From assembly GCF_009857885.1 (NCBI RefSeq), contig NZ_WWER01000003.1:62001-126000 (forward strand): a stretch of DNA of 64,000 nt, read 5' to 3'. The DNA is from Pusillimonas sp. TS35. GTDB taxonomy: Bacteria > Pseudomonadota > Gammaproteobacteria > Burkholderiales > Burkholderiaceae_B. Below the pieces are notes generated by a model. That model made no database searches, was not told where the DNA came from, and worked only from the letters and a program-made list of their open reading frames with translations. Made by a program: the position numbers and the translations under genes. Below are positions 56,208 to 64,000 of this stretch, piece after piece (the stretch's first letter is position 1; each line of letters starts with the position of its first letter).

Positions 56208-56651
56208 ATGAGCGATCTCTACTTCGGCGCCGACCTATTCAGCGAGTTCGATCGTCTGCAACGGCAAATGGCGGGCCTCTTCGGCGGCTTCCCTTCCAGC
56301 ATCCGTTCCGGGCGCTTCGGTGCATTCCCTCAGGTCAACATTGGCTCGACCGACGACTCTATCGAGATCGTCGCCTTTGCGCCAGGTGTCGATCCGGCGA
56401 AGTTCGATGTGTCGATCGACAAGGGGCTGCTTAGCATCAGCGGCGAGCGCGAGAGCGCACAGCCGGAAGGGTCTGGCGATGATTTGCGCACTTACGCGCA
56501 GGAACGATTCGTTGGAGCTTTCCGGCGCGTCATCGAGCTGCCGCCGCACGCAGACCCCGATAAGGTAAGGGCGCAATACACCAATGGCTGTCTGACCGTC
56601 AGTATCGGTAAGCAGGAATCGTCCAAGCCACGAGCCATCTCTGTTCAATGA
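56208..56651 (+). CDS. Small heat shock protein (Hsp20/alpha-crystallin)
   Basis: A 147-residue holdase. After a variable N-terminus (SDLYFGADLFSEFDRLQRQMAGLFGGF) comes the alpha-crystallin domain with VDPAKFDVSIDKGLLSISGERE, ERFVGAFRRVIELPPHADPDKVRAQYTNGCLTVSI and the C-terminal ISV motif. It binds unfolding proteins to prevent aggregation. The ATG at 56208 is 8 bases after AGGAGG; one at 56202 is too close. It is 28 bp before the second Hsp20 gene. Confidence 0.93.
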   Translation: MSDLYFGADLFSEFDRLQRQMAGLFGGFPSSIRSGRFGAFPQVNIGSTDDSIEIVAFAPGVDPAKFDVSIDKGLLSISGERESAQPEGSGDDLRTYAQERFVGAFRRVIELPPHADPDKVRAQYTNGCLTVSIGKQESSKPRAISVQ

Positions 56652-56679
56652 AACCCGTTGCAGAATCGAGGAGGACATC

Positions 56680-57087
56680 ATGAACGACACCACAAAACTG
56701 GTCAGGAAAGACGAAACGGCGGTGGCTCGCCGTGAAGATGACCAATCACAGCGCCGTGTCACATTAACGCCGCCCGTGGACATCTTTGAGGATAGCCACG
56801 GCGTCACACTGTGGGCTGATTTGCCCGGCGTGACGAAGGACCGGCTCGATGTGAAGGTACACGATGGAAACTTGTACATCGAGGCGGAGGCGGTCGTGCC
56901 CACGCCGGGCGGATTTCGCCTGCAGCACGCGGAGCTGCGTCAGCCACATTTCACGCGAGCCTTTTCGCTGGGGGCTGAGTTTGACGCATCGAAAATCGAT
57001 GCGTCCCTGAAGGACGGCGTGCTAAAACTGACGATACCGCGTCGCGACGAAGCCCGGCCACGCCGGATCGAGGTGCAAACGGGCTGA
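56680..57087 (+). CDS. Small heat shock protein (Hsp20/alpha-crystallin), second copy
   Basis: A 135-residue companion of the first Hsp20 protein. The alpha-crystallin domain begins TPPVDIFEDSHGVTLWADLPGVTKDRLDVKVHDGNLYIEAEA and ends FDASKIDASLKDGVLKLTIPRRDEARPRRIEV. The two are divergent in sequence, as in ibpA/ibpB-like pairs of betaproteobacteria. GAGGAGG precedes the ATG. A stem GGTGGCG (57124-57130) / CGCCACC (57141-57147) follows but has no T-tract. Confidence 0.93.
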   Translation: MNDTTKLVRKDETAVARREDDQSQRRVTLTPPVDIFEDSHGVTLWADLPGVTKDRLDVKVHDGNLYIEAEAVVPTPGGFRLQHAELRQPHFTRAFSLGAEFDASKIDASLKDGVLKLTIPRRDEARPRRIEVQTG

Positions 57088-57219
57088 CGCCACCAGGCGG
57101 TCAGCAACGCATGGCAAAAACCGGGTGGCGGCCTTCTGGTCGCCACCTTCCTGCTGCGCAGACGCGGGTGCAGGAGCTAATGGCGCGTTCTGGGGCGCAC
57201 TCGACGAAGGGTTCTTGAA

Positions 57220-58077
57220 ATGAATACGCTTTTACTGGTCGGCGGCGATTTGTGTATACGAACGGCGAAGATTCTGGATCATGGTTGTTGGAGGTGTATC
57301 GGGCTGCGGCGCAGCCCTGTACATCGAGAGGGCGAAGATCCAATTACCTGGTACCAAGCCGATCTGGGGAACCCAACCAGCCTTTCCTTTCTAAGCGACG
57401 CCGCCTTTTCTGAAATCACTCATATTCTCTATGCGCCATCGCCAGACAGCAGGACAGCCGCTCATTACGCAAGCGTCTATTCACACGGTCTTAAAGCACT
57501 TCTAGGCAGCCTATCCACCAATTGTGTCGAGCGGCTCCAACGCTGCGTTCTGGTGGGATCGTCTGTCGTCTGGCCGCCTTCCGAAAATTGGATAAACGAG
57601 GACTCACCGGTTCAGCGCTCGGGTTTCCGCGCGCGCACCTTGCTGGAGGCCGAAGCAGCTTTGCAGACGGCGCTACCGCAAGGCGTCGGTGTCACACTGC
57701 GATTGACAGGCTTATATGGCCCAGGGCGGACGCGGCTGCTAGAGGGGTTGCGGGCTGGAACGATCACGGTGCCTGATGGCCCCGGGCATTGGGCCAACCG
57801 TATTCACATTGATGATGCTGCCAGTGCCTGTGCACACCTGTTGGCCTTGGAGAATCCGAAGCAACTTTACATAGGAACAGATAACCACCCCTTGCCTACA
57901 TCGGAACTCTATGACGCTTTGGCCATGCTAGCGGGCGCCCCTGCGGCGGCAAGGCAATTGCAAGCGCCCACAGGCAAACGGCTCTCCAATGCGCGGCTGC
58001 GCGCGTCCGGCTGGGAGCCGGCCTGGCCCAGCGCCTTGGAATGGTATGAAAAAACCTTACCCTACGCCAAGCTTTGA
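57220..58077 (+). CDS. NAD-dependent epimerase/dehydratase-like protein with altered nucleotide motif
   Basis: A 285-residue member of the extended short-chain dehydrogenase family, similar in style to YeeZ-like proteins. Recognisable parts are HILYAPSPDS, CVLVGSSVVWPP, RLTGLYGPGRTRLLEGLR and NRIHIDDAASACAHLLAL. The N-terminal glycine motif is degraded: VGGDLCIRTAK stands where GxxGxxG is expected, so nucleotide binding may be lost or unusual. It sits after the Hsp20 genes and before the convergent 38-residue gene. Substrate unknown. Confidence 0.7.
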   Translation: MNTLLLVGGDLCIRTAKILDHGCWRCIGLRRSPVHREGEDPITWYQADLGNPTSLSFLSDAAFSEITHILYAPSPDSRTAAHYASVYSHGLKALLGSLSTNCVERLQRCVLVGSSVVWPPSENWINEDSPVQRSGFRARTLLEAEAALQTALPQGVGVTLRLTGLYGPGRTRLLEGLRAGTITVPDGPGHWANRIHIDDAASACAHLLALENPKQLYIGTDNHPLPTSELYDALAMLAGAPAAARQLQAPTGKRLSNARLRASGWEPAWPSALEWYEKTLPYAKL

Positions 58078-58110
58078 ATGGTTTGCAGGGTAGACGCACG
58101 CCCGTCGCAA

Positions 58111-58150
58111 CAACAAAATGCCCCCGACAGGTTAGGCCTGCGGAGGCATT
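58111..58150 (-). terminator. Rho-independent terminator downstream of the 38-residue gene
   Basis: A stem with outer arms AATGCC (58117-58122) and GGCATT (58145-58150), continuing through CCG/CGG and CAGG/CCTG with one mismatch and one bulge. On the minus strand it is followed by TTTTGTTGTT, the T-rich tail of an intrinsic terminator. It ends transcripts of the small minus-strand gene. Confidence 0.72.
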
Positions 58151-58217
58151 GGGAATTCTGCGGCAGTGGCGTATCCTTGTTGCCGGATGCGCCTGCGGAT
58201 GCCGCGGCGAGATGTGT

Positions 58218-58334
58218 TTACTCGTAGGCGTGGACACCCTTGGCGCGGATGCTTGCCAAGTCGGACATATAGGTTGTCACGGCACGATCAAACCAGTTCA
58301 GTGCCGCCATCATGTTCTTGACTGCGTTTGCCAT
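58218..58334 (-). CDS. Small 38-residue protein of unknown function
   Basis: A 38-residue frame beginning MANAVKNMMAALNWFDRAV and ending SIRAKGVHAYE. It has a ribosome site (AGAGG, about 8 bases before ATG), an upstream TTGCCA-N18-TAGAAT promoter, a palindromic operator between those elements, and a terminator after its stop. The protein is amphipathic, with a hydrophobic/aromatic middle and Lys/Arg towards the end, and no signal peptide. I do not recognise its family. It is too short for standard gene calling. It is divergent from the TerC gene and convergent with the dehydrogenase-like gene. Confidence 0.72.
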   Translation of the reverse strand: MANAVKNMMAALNWFDRAVTTYMSDLASIRAKGVHAYE

Positions 58335-58692
58335 TTTTGAACCTCTATAGGTTGGTGATCGGATAACTGAATTCTAGGGTAAACCCTAGGCTATTGGCAA
58401 GGGTTTACCCTAGTATTTGCATAAAACGTCGAAATTGTTGGTTTTCTACACATATCTATGCCCAGGAAAAATGGCGATTCCTGGGCGCGGCGTCATATCA
58501 GGCCGATTGCCGCAGGCGGCGCTGCCATAGCCCGGCAGCAGGCCAGCGCCGGAGGAGCATGCATCGACAAACCCTGTCTGGTATGACGCTTGCTGGCGGC
58601 CTCCAACCACGGTGGGCGGCTCACTGCACCAAGCCGCGTTTATGGGCATCGGTTCCGCACGGGGCCAGCTGGATAACAAGGAAGAAAAGAGC
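58335..58692. other. 358-bp divergent region and terC leader
   Basis: The left part contains the operator and promoter of the small gene. The right part probably forms the terC leader: a perfect stem GCCCAGGAA (58460-58468) / TTCCTGGGC (58478-58486) with a 9-base loop, and a second stem GCTGCC (58521-58526) / GGCAGC (58534-58539). No yybP-ykoY signature could be confirmed by eye. No additional gene is supported. Confidence 0.45.
58374..58413 (-). promoter_or_regulatory. Inverted repeat CTAGGGTAAACCC ... GGGTTTACCCTAG
   Basis: The arms 58374-58386 and 58401-58413 are exact reverse complements with a 14-bp spacer, and each arm contains a smaller palindrome (CTAGGGT-AA-ACCCTAG at 58374-58389). 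The first arm lies between the -35 TTGCCA and -10 TAGAAT of the small gene and the second lies upstream of its -35. This is the layout of a repressor or dual-site operator. No regulator is assigned. Confidence 0.72.
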
Positions 58693-59475
58693 ATGGACGC
58701 CACAATGCAATTGCTGTCCGATCCCACCATCTGGCTGGCGCTGGCCACTCTGATTGCGATGGAGGTCGTTCTCGGCATTGATAACCTTGTCTTCATTTCC
58801 ATCCTTACGAACAAGCTTCCCGAACAGCAGCGCACCAAGGCACGCCGTATCGGCATTGGTGTGGCGCTCATCCTGAGGCTTGCGCTACTGGGTACGGTGG
58901 CGTGGATCGTGCGTCTTACCGAGCCGGTGTTTGAAATCTTCACGCAGGGTTTTTCCTGGAAAGACATCATTCTCATTGCCGGCGGATTGTTCCTGATCTG
59001 GAAGGCGACAAAGGAAATCCACCACAATGTAGACCCTGACCCTGGCGGCGATATGTTCGAGGGCAAGGATGCGCATGCCAAGGGCCCTCCCAACAAGGTC
59101 GCGATGAGCTTCTCCACAGCTATCGTGCAGATCTTGCTGCTGGACCTTGTTTTTTCTGTGGACAGCATCATCACGGCGGTGGGCATGACGCCCCACATAC
59201 CAGTGATGGTGATTGCGGTCTTGGTGGCGGTTTCGGTAATGCTGCTGGCCGCCGACCCGCTGGCCAGCTTCATCAACCGCCATCCTACGATAGTGATGCT
59301 GGCACTGGGTTTCTTGCTCATGATCGGCATGACGCTGATCGCCGAAGGCTTTGGTGTCCACGTGCCCAAGGGCTATATTTACTCGGCCATGCTGTTCTCG
59401 GCACTGGTCGAAGGCCTGAACATGATGGCGCGGCGCGTACGCAAGCAACGGCCGGATGCAGGCTCCGCCAACTGA
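58693..59475 (+). CDS. TerC family integral membrane protein
   Basis: A 260-residue TerC-family protein with about seven helices. Conserved acidic membrane motifs are present: [32 protein letters not shown] and [17 protein letters not shown]. The family is linked to manganese or other metal efflux and to tellurite-type stress. The start MDATMQ has AAGGAAG before it; the frame opens at 58612. The long structured 5' leader may be regulatory. The stop is about 26 bp from the convergent LysR stop. Confidence 0.9.
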   Translation: MDATMQLLSDPTIWLALATLIAMEVVLGIDNLVFISILTNKLPEQQRTKARRIGIGVALILRLALLGTVAWIVRLTEPVFEIFTQGFSWKDIILIAGGLFLIWKATKEIHHNVDPDPGGDMFEGKDAHAKGPPNKVAMSFSTAIVQILLLDLVFSVDSIITAVGMTPHIPVMVIAVLVAVSVMLLAADPLASFINRHPTIVMLALGFLLMIGMTLIAEGFGVHVPKGYIYSAMLFSALVEGLNMMARRVRKQRPDAGSAN

Positions 59476-59501
59476 CGCGCCGATAAACGCGCCGGCGCGC
59501 A

Positions 59502-60488
59502 TTACGGCCCGGCGAACCAGCGGGCCTGCCAACTGCCATCGGCCATCAGTTGCCGAGCCAGGGCGGTGAGTTCATCCGCGACTAATTGTGTTGCCGCATC
59601 ACCCTGTGTCGAGCGTCGCTGGGCGAGGTGAATGGTGCGCGTAAACACCGGCGTCAGACGCGCGGCGCGCAACGTGCCGGCACGTATTTCAGGGGCTACG
59701 GCGCACGGGGCCAGCAACGTGTACCACTTGCCTGACTCCACCAGCCTGATCAGGTGTATCCCGGCGTCAATCTCGAGCTGGACATCCGGCAGCCCCCCGT
59801 GGCGCAGGATGTGGCTCTCGAGCGCCGAGCGGATACCGTGTTTGCGCGAAGGCATGGCCAGTGGATACCGGTGCAGATCGGCCACGCCGATTTCTTTGGC
59901 GGCGGGCATGCCAGCAGGCGCCCCAACCAGATGCATGTCTTCCTGAGCCAGCACCGTCAGCGCCACGGCGGGCTCCGCCGTACGATCAAACACGAGCGCA
60001 AGATCCAGCTCCCCTTCCATCAGCCAGGACCACAAATATCCTGAAAAGCTGTCGACCAGGCGCAGGCGTATACGCGGGTAATGCTCGGACAAGCGCACGA
60101 TCAGCGGCTGCGCGAGAACAGCCGCAACGGACGAAGGCAGACCGATGGACACATCGCCTTCTGGCTGATGCGCCAGCCCGACGACTTCTTGCAGGGTTTC
60201 GCGTGCCAGCGCCGTGATGCGGTAGGCACGTTCGAGCAGCAGGCGCCCACTGGCGGTGGTATGTACCCCGCGCAAGGAGCGCACCAGCAGGGTGGTCTGC
60301 AGTGATGACTCGAGCTTGGCGATGGAGGTGGTGACAGCTGGCTGCGCGATGTGCAGACGCCGAGCGGCGGCGGAAATGCTGCCTTCTTCGCAAACCGCGA
60401 TGAAGGTGAGCAGCTTGGGGATATCCAGCTTGCGCGCCTCGCGCGCCTCGGCTTCCGGTATCGCAAGCGCGGGCGTACGCCTTGCCAT
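59502..60488 (-). CDS. LysR family transcriptional regulator
   Basis: A 328-residue LysR protein with an N-terminal extension of about 22 residues (MARRTPALAIPEAEAREARK) before the usual helix-turn-helix LLTFIAVCEEGSISAAARRLHIAQPAVTTSIAKLESSLQTTLLVRS. The effector domain follows. No clear ribosome site precedes the ATG at 60488. It is divergent from the alpha/beta hydrolase and Bug receptor genes, so it probably regulates them. A GCTT-N8-AAGC palindrome at 60502-60517 in the AT-rich gap is a candidate operator. Confidence 0.88.
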   Translation of the reverse strand: MARRTPALAIPEAEAREARKLDIPKLLTFIAVCEEGSISAAARRLHIAQPAVTTSIAKLESSLQTTLLVRSLRGVHTTASGRLLLERAYRITALARETLQEVVGLAHQPEGDVSIGLPSSVAAVLAQPLIVRLSEHYPRIRLRLVDSFSGYLWSWLMEGELDLALVFDRTAEPAVALTVLAQEDMHLVGAPAGMPAAKEIGVADLHRYPLAMPSRKHGIRSALESHILRHGGLPDVQLEIDAGIHLIRLVESGKWYTLLAPCAVAPEIRAGTLRAARLTPVFTRTIHLAQRRSTQGDAATQLVADELTALARQLMADGSWQARWFAGP

Positions 60489-60501
60489 AGTTATTTTTTA
60501 T

Positions 60502-60517
60502 GCTTGGATATAAAAGC
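60502..60517. promoter_or_regulatory. Possible LysR-type operator
   Basis: GCTT (60502-60505), eight bases, AAGC (60514-60517), in an AT-rich region between the divergent LysR and hydrolase genes. The position and partial dyad suit a T-N11-A-like LysR box. Support is weak. Confidence 0.3.
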
Positions 60518-60587
60518 TATATTTTACAGTTTTAGGTGGCAGAAGGATACTGTGCCCACTCAGGCAACACCCTAGCGTTTCAACCCC

Positions 60588-61574
60588 ATGATTTCTCACC
60601 CCGCCGACGCCGCCACCGCAACCCTGCCACCGCTTAAAGCCATACGGGGTTTTCACGTCGGCGGCGCTGCCACGCTGATCAGCGGCACATCAGGCAAGCT
60701 GGCGTCCGTACCGGGGCTGCCGCCTCGTATCTCCGATCCGAACGGCCAGTGCATCACTGGCCAGATGTATGTGCAGCAGTATGCCCAGGCACAGCCCGCA
60801 ATGCCCTGCCCCATCTATTTGTGGCACGGCGGTGGCATGACCGGGTGCACGTGGGAAGACACGCCAGATGGCCGTCCGGGCTGGCTGGATTATTTCCTGC
60901 GTCAAGGCTGCGACGTGCTCGTCAGCGACGCCGTGGAGCGTGGCCGCGCCTCGTGGCCGGCGCACGCGCTGGACCGCAGCCGCCCCGAGCACCGTACGAT
61001 TGAACAGGCCTGGGCGATGTTCCGCATCGGCACGGTCGCAAAAGAAAACAGCCAGCCACGGTATGTGGCGCACCCTGGGCAGCGGTTCCCAACAGCGCAT
61101 GTTGAGCAGTTGGCGCGGCAATTCGTGCCGCGCTGGACCATGCATCGGGACTTAATGATTGATGCCTACTGCGCGCTGCTGAAACAATGCGGCGCCGGTG
61201 TAGTGATCGCGCACAGCGAAGGTGCGCGTCTGGCGCAGGCGGTCGCACAACGTGTGCCCCATCTGATCAAGGCGTTGGTGCTGGTCGAGCCCGCCGGCGG
61301 CGTTGCGGAAAATGACCATACGGCAACGGCGATGCGCCACATTCCCGTATGCACGGTGTGGGGCGATTACTTTGATACCAGCGAATGCTGGCGCGAGTAC
61401 CGACGACAGGCAGATGCCTGGACGGCACTGCTGGCGCGCAACGGCGCCACGACGCATTGCATTGACCTCCCCGCGCTCGGTGTGCGCGGCAACTCCCATT
61501 TGCCGATGATGGACAACAACAGCGCCGACATCGCCGCCCAAATACACGCTTGGCTTGAAGATGTACTGACATAG
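60588..61574 (+). CDS. Alpha/beta hydrolase family protein
   Basis: A 328-residue hydrolase. The oxyanion region is IYLWHGGGMTG, the nucleophile is Ser210 in VIAHSEGARL (AHSEG in place of the common GxSxG), and the histidine is probably in GNSHLPMMDNNS. No signal peptide is seen. The nucleophile elbow with His before Ser is also found in some esterases of this family. It is 63 bp upstream of the Bug receptor, with which it probably forms an operon. Substrate is unknown; it may release the acid recognised by the receptor. Confidence 0.78.
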   Translation: MISHPADAATATLPPLKAIRGFHVGGAATLISGTSGKLASVPGLPPRISDPNGQCITGQMYVQQYAQAQPAMPCPIYLWHGGGMTGCTWEDTPDGRPGWLDYFLRQGCDVLVSDAVERGRASWPAHALDRSRPEHRTIEQAWAMFRIGTVAKENSQPRYVAHPGQRFPTAHVEQLARQFVPRWTMHRDLMIDAYCALLKQCGAGVVIAHSEGARLAQAVAQRVPHLIKALVLVEPAGGVAENDHTATAMRHIPVCTVWGDYFDTSECWREYRRQADAWTALLARNGATTHCIDLPALGVRGNSHLPMMDNNSADIAAQIHAWLEDVLT

Positions 61575-61637
61575 TCCCCAGCGCCGCTGTCGCGGCCGCC
61601 TTTTCCGAATTCACCTGAACACCATGAGGAGAGTCTG

Positions 61638-62627
61638 ATGTATCACCGAGTATCTCGTGCAGTAGGCGCGTTGGCCCTGTCCATCGCAGCGTTGGCGCCG
61701 GTTCACCATGCAGCGGCGGCCGATTCCTATCCCGACCGTCCGATCCGCCTTGTCATCCCCTATGCGCCCGGCGGCTCTCTGGATCCGATAGGCCGCGTAT
61801 TATCCGAGCGCCTGGCCCAGCGCCTGGGGCAACCGGTCGTGGTGGAAAACCTGACCGGCGCAAATGGCATGGTGGGCACCGCCAAAGTTGTCAGCGCAAA
61901 GCCCGATGGCTACACCCTGCTGGTAGGCATTACGTCAAACGTGTCCCTGGCACCCCTGGTTGCGGCGTCCCCTTCGTACAAAGCCACCGATCTTGATGCG
62001 ATCGGCAAAGTCGGCACCAGCGGCCTGGTGCTGCTGGCCCGGCCCGACCTGAAGGTCGACACGCTCGCTGACGTACTGAAGCTGGCCCGCGACAAACCAG
62101 GCAGCCTGTCATACGGCATCCCTGGCAGCGGCTCGCTCTTTCACCTGGTGATGGAAAAGATCAAGGCGGACGCCGGTGTCGATATCGCTGCGATCCCTTA
62201 TCGCGGCGCGGGGCAGGCCAGCACCGACTTGATGGGCGGCCAGATCGACCTGGCGCTGCTCGGCTTGCCGGCCATGCTGCCACACATTGCCGCCAAAAAA
62301 CTGAACGCGCTGGCGGTAACGAGCGCCACACCGGACATTGGTAATCCGGCCATCCCTGTGGCAGCCAAGACGGCCGGCCTGCAAGGCATCGACTACACCA
62401 TCTGGACCGGGCTGTTCGCGCCCAAAGGCACGCCCGCGCCGATCAAGGAGCGCCTGAACACCGAGCTGCGCGCGATTCTGGCGGAACCGGCAATTGTCGA
62501 GACCTACCGCAAGATGGGCGTGGAAGTAGCCGCACCACAATCAGTCGCGGAGTTCTCCACATTCGTGGCCAACGATACCGAGCGCCTGCGCAAGGATATC
62601 CAACAGACTAAGTTCCAGCCGGAATAA
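61638..62627 (+). CDS. Bug-type periplasmic solute-binding receptor (TctC family)
   Basis: A 329-residue secreted receptor. The signal peptide ends HHAAAADSYPDRP and is followed by IRLVIPYAPGGSLDPIGRVLSERLAQRL, the Bug opening. Later motifs are YGIPGSGSLFHLVMEKIKADAGVDI and YRGAGQASTDLMGGQIDLALLG. GAGGAG precedes the ATG. It is the second such receptor in the window (the other is at 28514), and each has its own LysR regulator and hydrolase gene. No permease partner is nearby. Confidence 0.92.
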   Translation: MYHRVSRAVGALALSIAALAPVHHAAAADSYPDRPIRLVIPYAPGGSLDPIGRVLSERLAQRLGQPVVVENLTGANGMVGTAKVVSAKPDGYTLLVGITSNVSLAPLVAASPSYKATDLDAIGKVGTSGLVLLARPDLKVDTLADVLKLARDKPGSLSYGIPGSGSLFHLVMEKIKADAGVDIAAIPYRGAGQASTDLMGGQIDLALLGLPAMLPHIAAKKLNALAVTSATPDIGNPAIPVAAKTAGLQGIDYTIWTGLFAPKGTPAPIKERLNTELRAILAEPAIVETYRKMGVEVAAPQSVAEFSTFVANDTERLRKDIQQTKFQPE

Positions 62628-62660
62628 GCGCATCTGTATGCCGCGCCTTTGCTGTGCAGT

Positions 62661-62740
62661 TGTAAGCGCGGCGGCCCCCCGCGGATTGATGCGTCACGCC
62701 GCGCCGTAGTTTGACTGAATCTGTGAGCGCGGCGCCCCCC
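62661..62740. repeat. Two near-identical C-rich direct repeats upstream of dgkA
   Basis: TGTAAGCGCGGCGGCCCCCC (62661-62680) and TGTGAGCGCGGCGCCCCCC (62722-62740) differ at few positions and start 61 bp apart. The second is followed by TATAAT, so it may overlap the dgkA promoter. Role unknown. Confidence 0.55.
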
Positions 62741-62838
62741 GTATAATCCACGCAGGCTCCGAAGACGTGCGCATGCGGCGCAAACCCGCGCCACTTTCGG
62801 CTCCGCGTGAACCATGTACGGGGAAACCAAAGCACAGC

Positions 62839-63225
62839 ATGCACTCTTCCTATAAAAGCAAAGGCGGCCTGGCCCGCCTCGTTAACGCGGCACGTTACTC
62901 GATGCAGGGGTTGGCGGCGGCCTGTCGGCATGAAGCGGCGTTTCGCCAGGAGCTTTTGCTGGTTGTTGCGCTGCTGCCTTTGGCGCTCTGGCTGGGCCAT
63001 ACTTGGCTGGAAGTGGCGCTGCTTGTGGCGTCGCTGATTTTCGTACTGATTGTCGAGCTGATCAATTCGGCCATCGAGGCGCTGGCCGACAAGATTACAA
63101 CCGAGCACCACCCCTTGATCGGCCGTGCCAAAGACTTGGGCAGCGCCGCCGTGTTGCTGTCGCTGGCACTGGCGGCCATTGTATGGGCCGGCATCATCGC
63201 TTCGCACGTAGCCTCGGCCGTATAA
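62839..63225 (+). CDS. dgkA: Diacylglycerol kinase DgkA
   Basis: A 128-residue inner-membrane kinase with three helices that phosphorylates diacylglycerol using ATP. The family signature ELINSAIEALADKITTEHHPLIGRAKDLGSAAVLLS is clear, with the catalytic glutamates in SAIEALAD. The N-terminus has KGGLARLVNAARYSMQGLAAACRHEAAFRQEL. The frame extends upstream to 62767 but the ATG at 62839 is conventional. It is followed by pyrF after 150 bp on the same strand. Confidence 0.96.
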   Translation: MHSSYKSKGGLARLVNAARYSMQGLAAACRHEAAFRQELLLVVALLPLALWLGHTWLEVALLVASLIFVLIVELINSAIEALADKITTEHHPLIGRAKDLGSAAVLLSLALAAIVWAGIIASHVASAV

Positions 63226-63375
63226 ATACCGGTAGGCAAACCGCCCTGCTGGTCTTCGCGCATGGCCGGAGCAATTCTGCGCCCGCCAACACAGCAACCC
63301 ACGCCGTCTGCGCCACCCGGGCCGCTTCACTATAATCAAGCGATTACCCGACGGATCAATTTCCCCGTGCCAAAC

Positions 63376-64000
63376 ATGTCTTTCACTCAAAAACTCGAAC
63401 ACGCCTGGGCCAGCAGCGGCTCGCTGCTCACGGTGGGCCTGGACCCCGATCCGCAACGGTTTCCCGCCGAACTCAGCGGCCGCCCCGATGCGGTGTTCGA
63501 GTTCTGCAAAGCCATTGTGGATGTCACGGCGCCCTACGCCTGTGCAATCAAGCCGCAAATTGCTTACTTTTCATCGGTGCGTGCCGAAGAACAGCTCGAA
63601 GCGCTGTGCGATTATGTGCACGAGTATCATCCTCACCTGCCCGTCGTGCTCGACGCCAAGCGCGGCGATATCGGCTCGACGGCCGAGCAATACGCGCGCG
63701 AAGCATTCGAGCGTTATCAAGCAGACGCTGTCACGGTAAACCCCTACATGGGTTTTGACAGCGTCGAACCTTACCTGGCCTGGAACAGCAAAGGCATTAT
63801 CGTGCTGTGCCGCACCTCCAACCGCGGCGGTTCAGACCTCCAATTCATCAAATCGGAAGACGGCACGCCACTCTATCTGCACGTAGCGGGCCTGGTGGCG
63901 GATCGCTGGAACACCAATGGCCAATGCGCGCTGGTGGTGGGCGCGACCTTTCCAGAAGAAATTGCGAAGGTACGCGCACGCGTGGGAGACATGCCGCTGC
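63376..64000 (+). CDS. pyrF: Orotidine 5'-phosphate decarboxylase PyrF, 5' part
   Basis: The first 208 codons of a group 2 OMP decarboxylase, the last step of de novo UMP synthesis. It starts [30 protein letters not shown], and has the catalytic [15 protein letters not shown], then [14 protein letters not shown] and [10 protein letters not shown]. The gene runs off the right end of the window. A TATAAT lies about 40 bp upstream. A short plus-strand frame at 63488-63739 in another phase is a shadow. Confidence 0.95.
   Translation, partial: MSFTQKLEHAWASSGSLLTVGLDPDPQRFPAELSGRPDAVFEFCKAIVDVTAPYACAIKPQIAYFSSVRAEEQLEALCDYVHEYHPHLPVVLDAKRGDIGSTAEQYAREAFERYQADAVTVNPYMGFDSVEPYLAWNSKGIIVLCRTSNRGGSDLQFIKSEDGTPLYLHVAGLVADRWNTNGQCALVVGATFPEEIAKVRARVGDMPL

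Noticed and set aside
58440-58692. yybP-ykoY manganese riboswitch
   Set aside because: Considered because of the TerC gene, but the conserved loop sequences were not found by eye.

Overview
The window looks like chromosomal DNA of a GC-rich betaproteobacterium of the Alcaligenaceae (Bordetella / Achromobacter / Pusillimonas group). The reasons are the mreBCD-mrdAB cell-shape cluster divergent from gatCAB, groESL under a CIRCE operator, several Bug-type solute receptors and TRAP/ABC uptake systems each beside a LysR or GntR regulator, and a lipid A glycosyltransferase pair resembling Bordetella LgmA/LgmB. The assignment rests on gene content and style only. No tRNA, rRNA, CRISPR array, transposase or phage gene was seen.

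Layout. 0.2-7.9 kb: a minus-strand operon (class V aminotransferase, TRAP transporter, amidase, 2-keto-4-pentenoate hydratase-like protein) with a divergent GntR/FCD regulator. 7.9-10.8 kb: a LigB-type dioxygenase and DoxX protein with a divergent LysR regulator, in a stretch holding three groups of degenerate tandem repeats. 10.9-21.7 kb: a second catabolic island, with an Asp/Glu/hydantoin racemase, a flavin reductase and a GntR regulator facing a seven-gene operon: a peptide-type ABC transporter with two amidohydrolases inserted between its permease and ATPase genes. 21.7-27.2 kb: nudC, then a tightly overlapping operon of two lipid-linked glycosyltransferases, a response regulator and a histidine kinase. 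27.4-34.2 kb: LysR, Bug receptor, succinylglutamate desuccinylase-like hydrolase, a small glycine-zipper protein, ghrA-like reductase and an MFS exporter. 34.2-38.0 kb: TonB-dependent receptor, a 61-residue membrane protein and a PepSY protein, probably iron regulated.

38.4-49.9 kb is the conserved core: rodA, mrdA, mreD, mreC, mreB (minus), gatC-gatA-gatB (plus) and groEL-groES (minus), with a strong bidirectional terminator between gatB and groEL. 50.4-55.8 kb is a copper-resistance cluster: a beta-propeller protein, CopA multicopper oxidase, CopB, a cupredoxin and a Met-rich periplasmic protein. Three copies of a TTACA-N4-TGTAA-like palindrome precede the beta-propeller gene, copA and the Met-rich gene, which suggests one CopR/CusR-type regulon whose regulator lies outside the window. 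56.0-59.5 kb carries two Hsp20 genes behind a sigma-32-like promoter, a short-chain-dehydrogenase-like protein, an unlisted 38-residue gene with its own promoter, palindromic operator and terminator, and a TerC-family protein. The window ends with LysR, alpha/beta hydrolase, Bug receptor, dgkA and the start of pyrF.

The best candidates for something undescribed are the 38-residue gene with its CTAGGGT/ACCCTAG operator, the nested tandem repeats at 7.9-9.8 kb, and the amidohydrolase that has lost its HxH metal motif inside the ABC operon.
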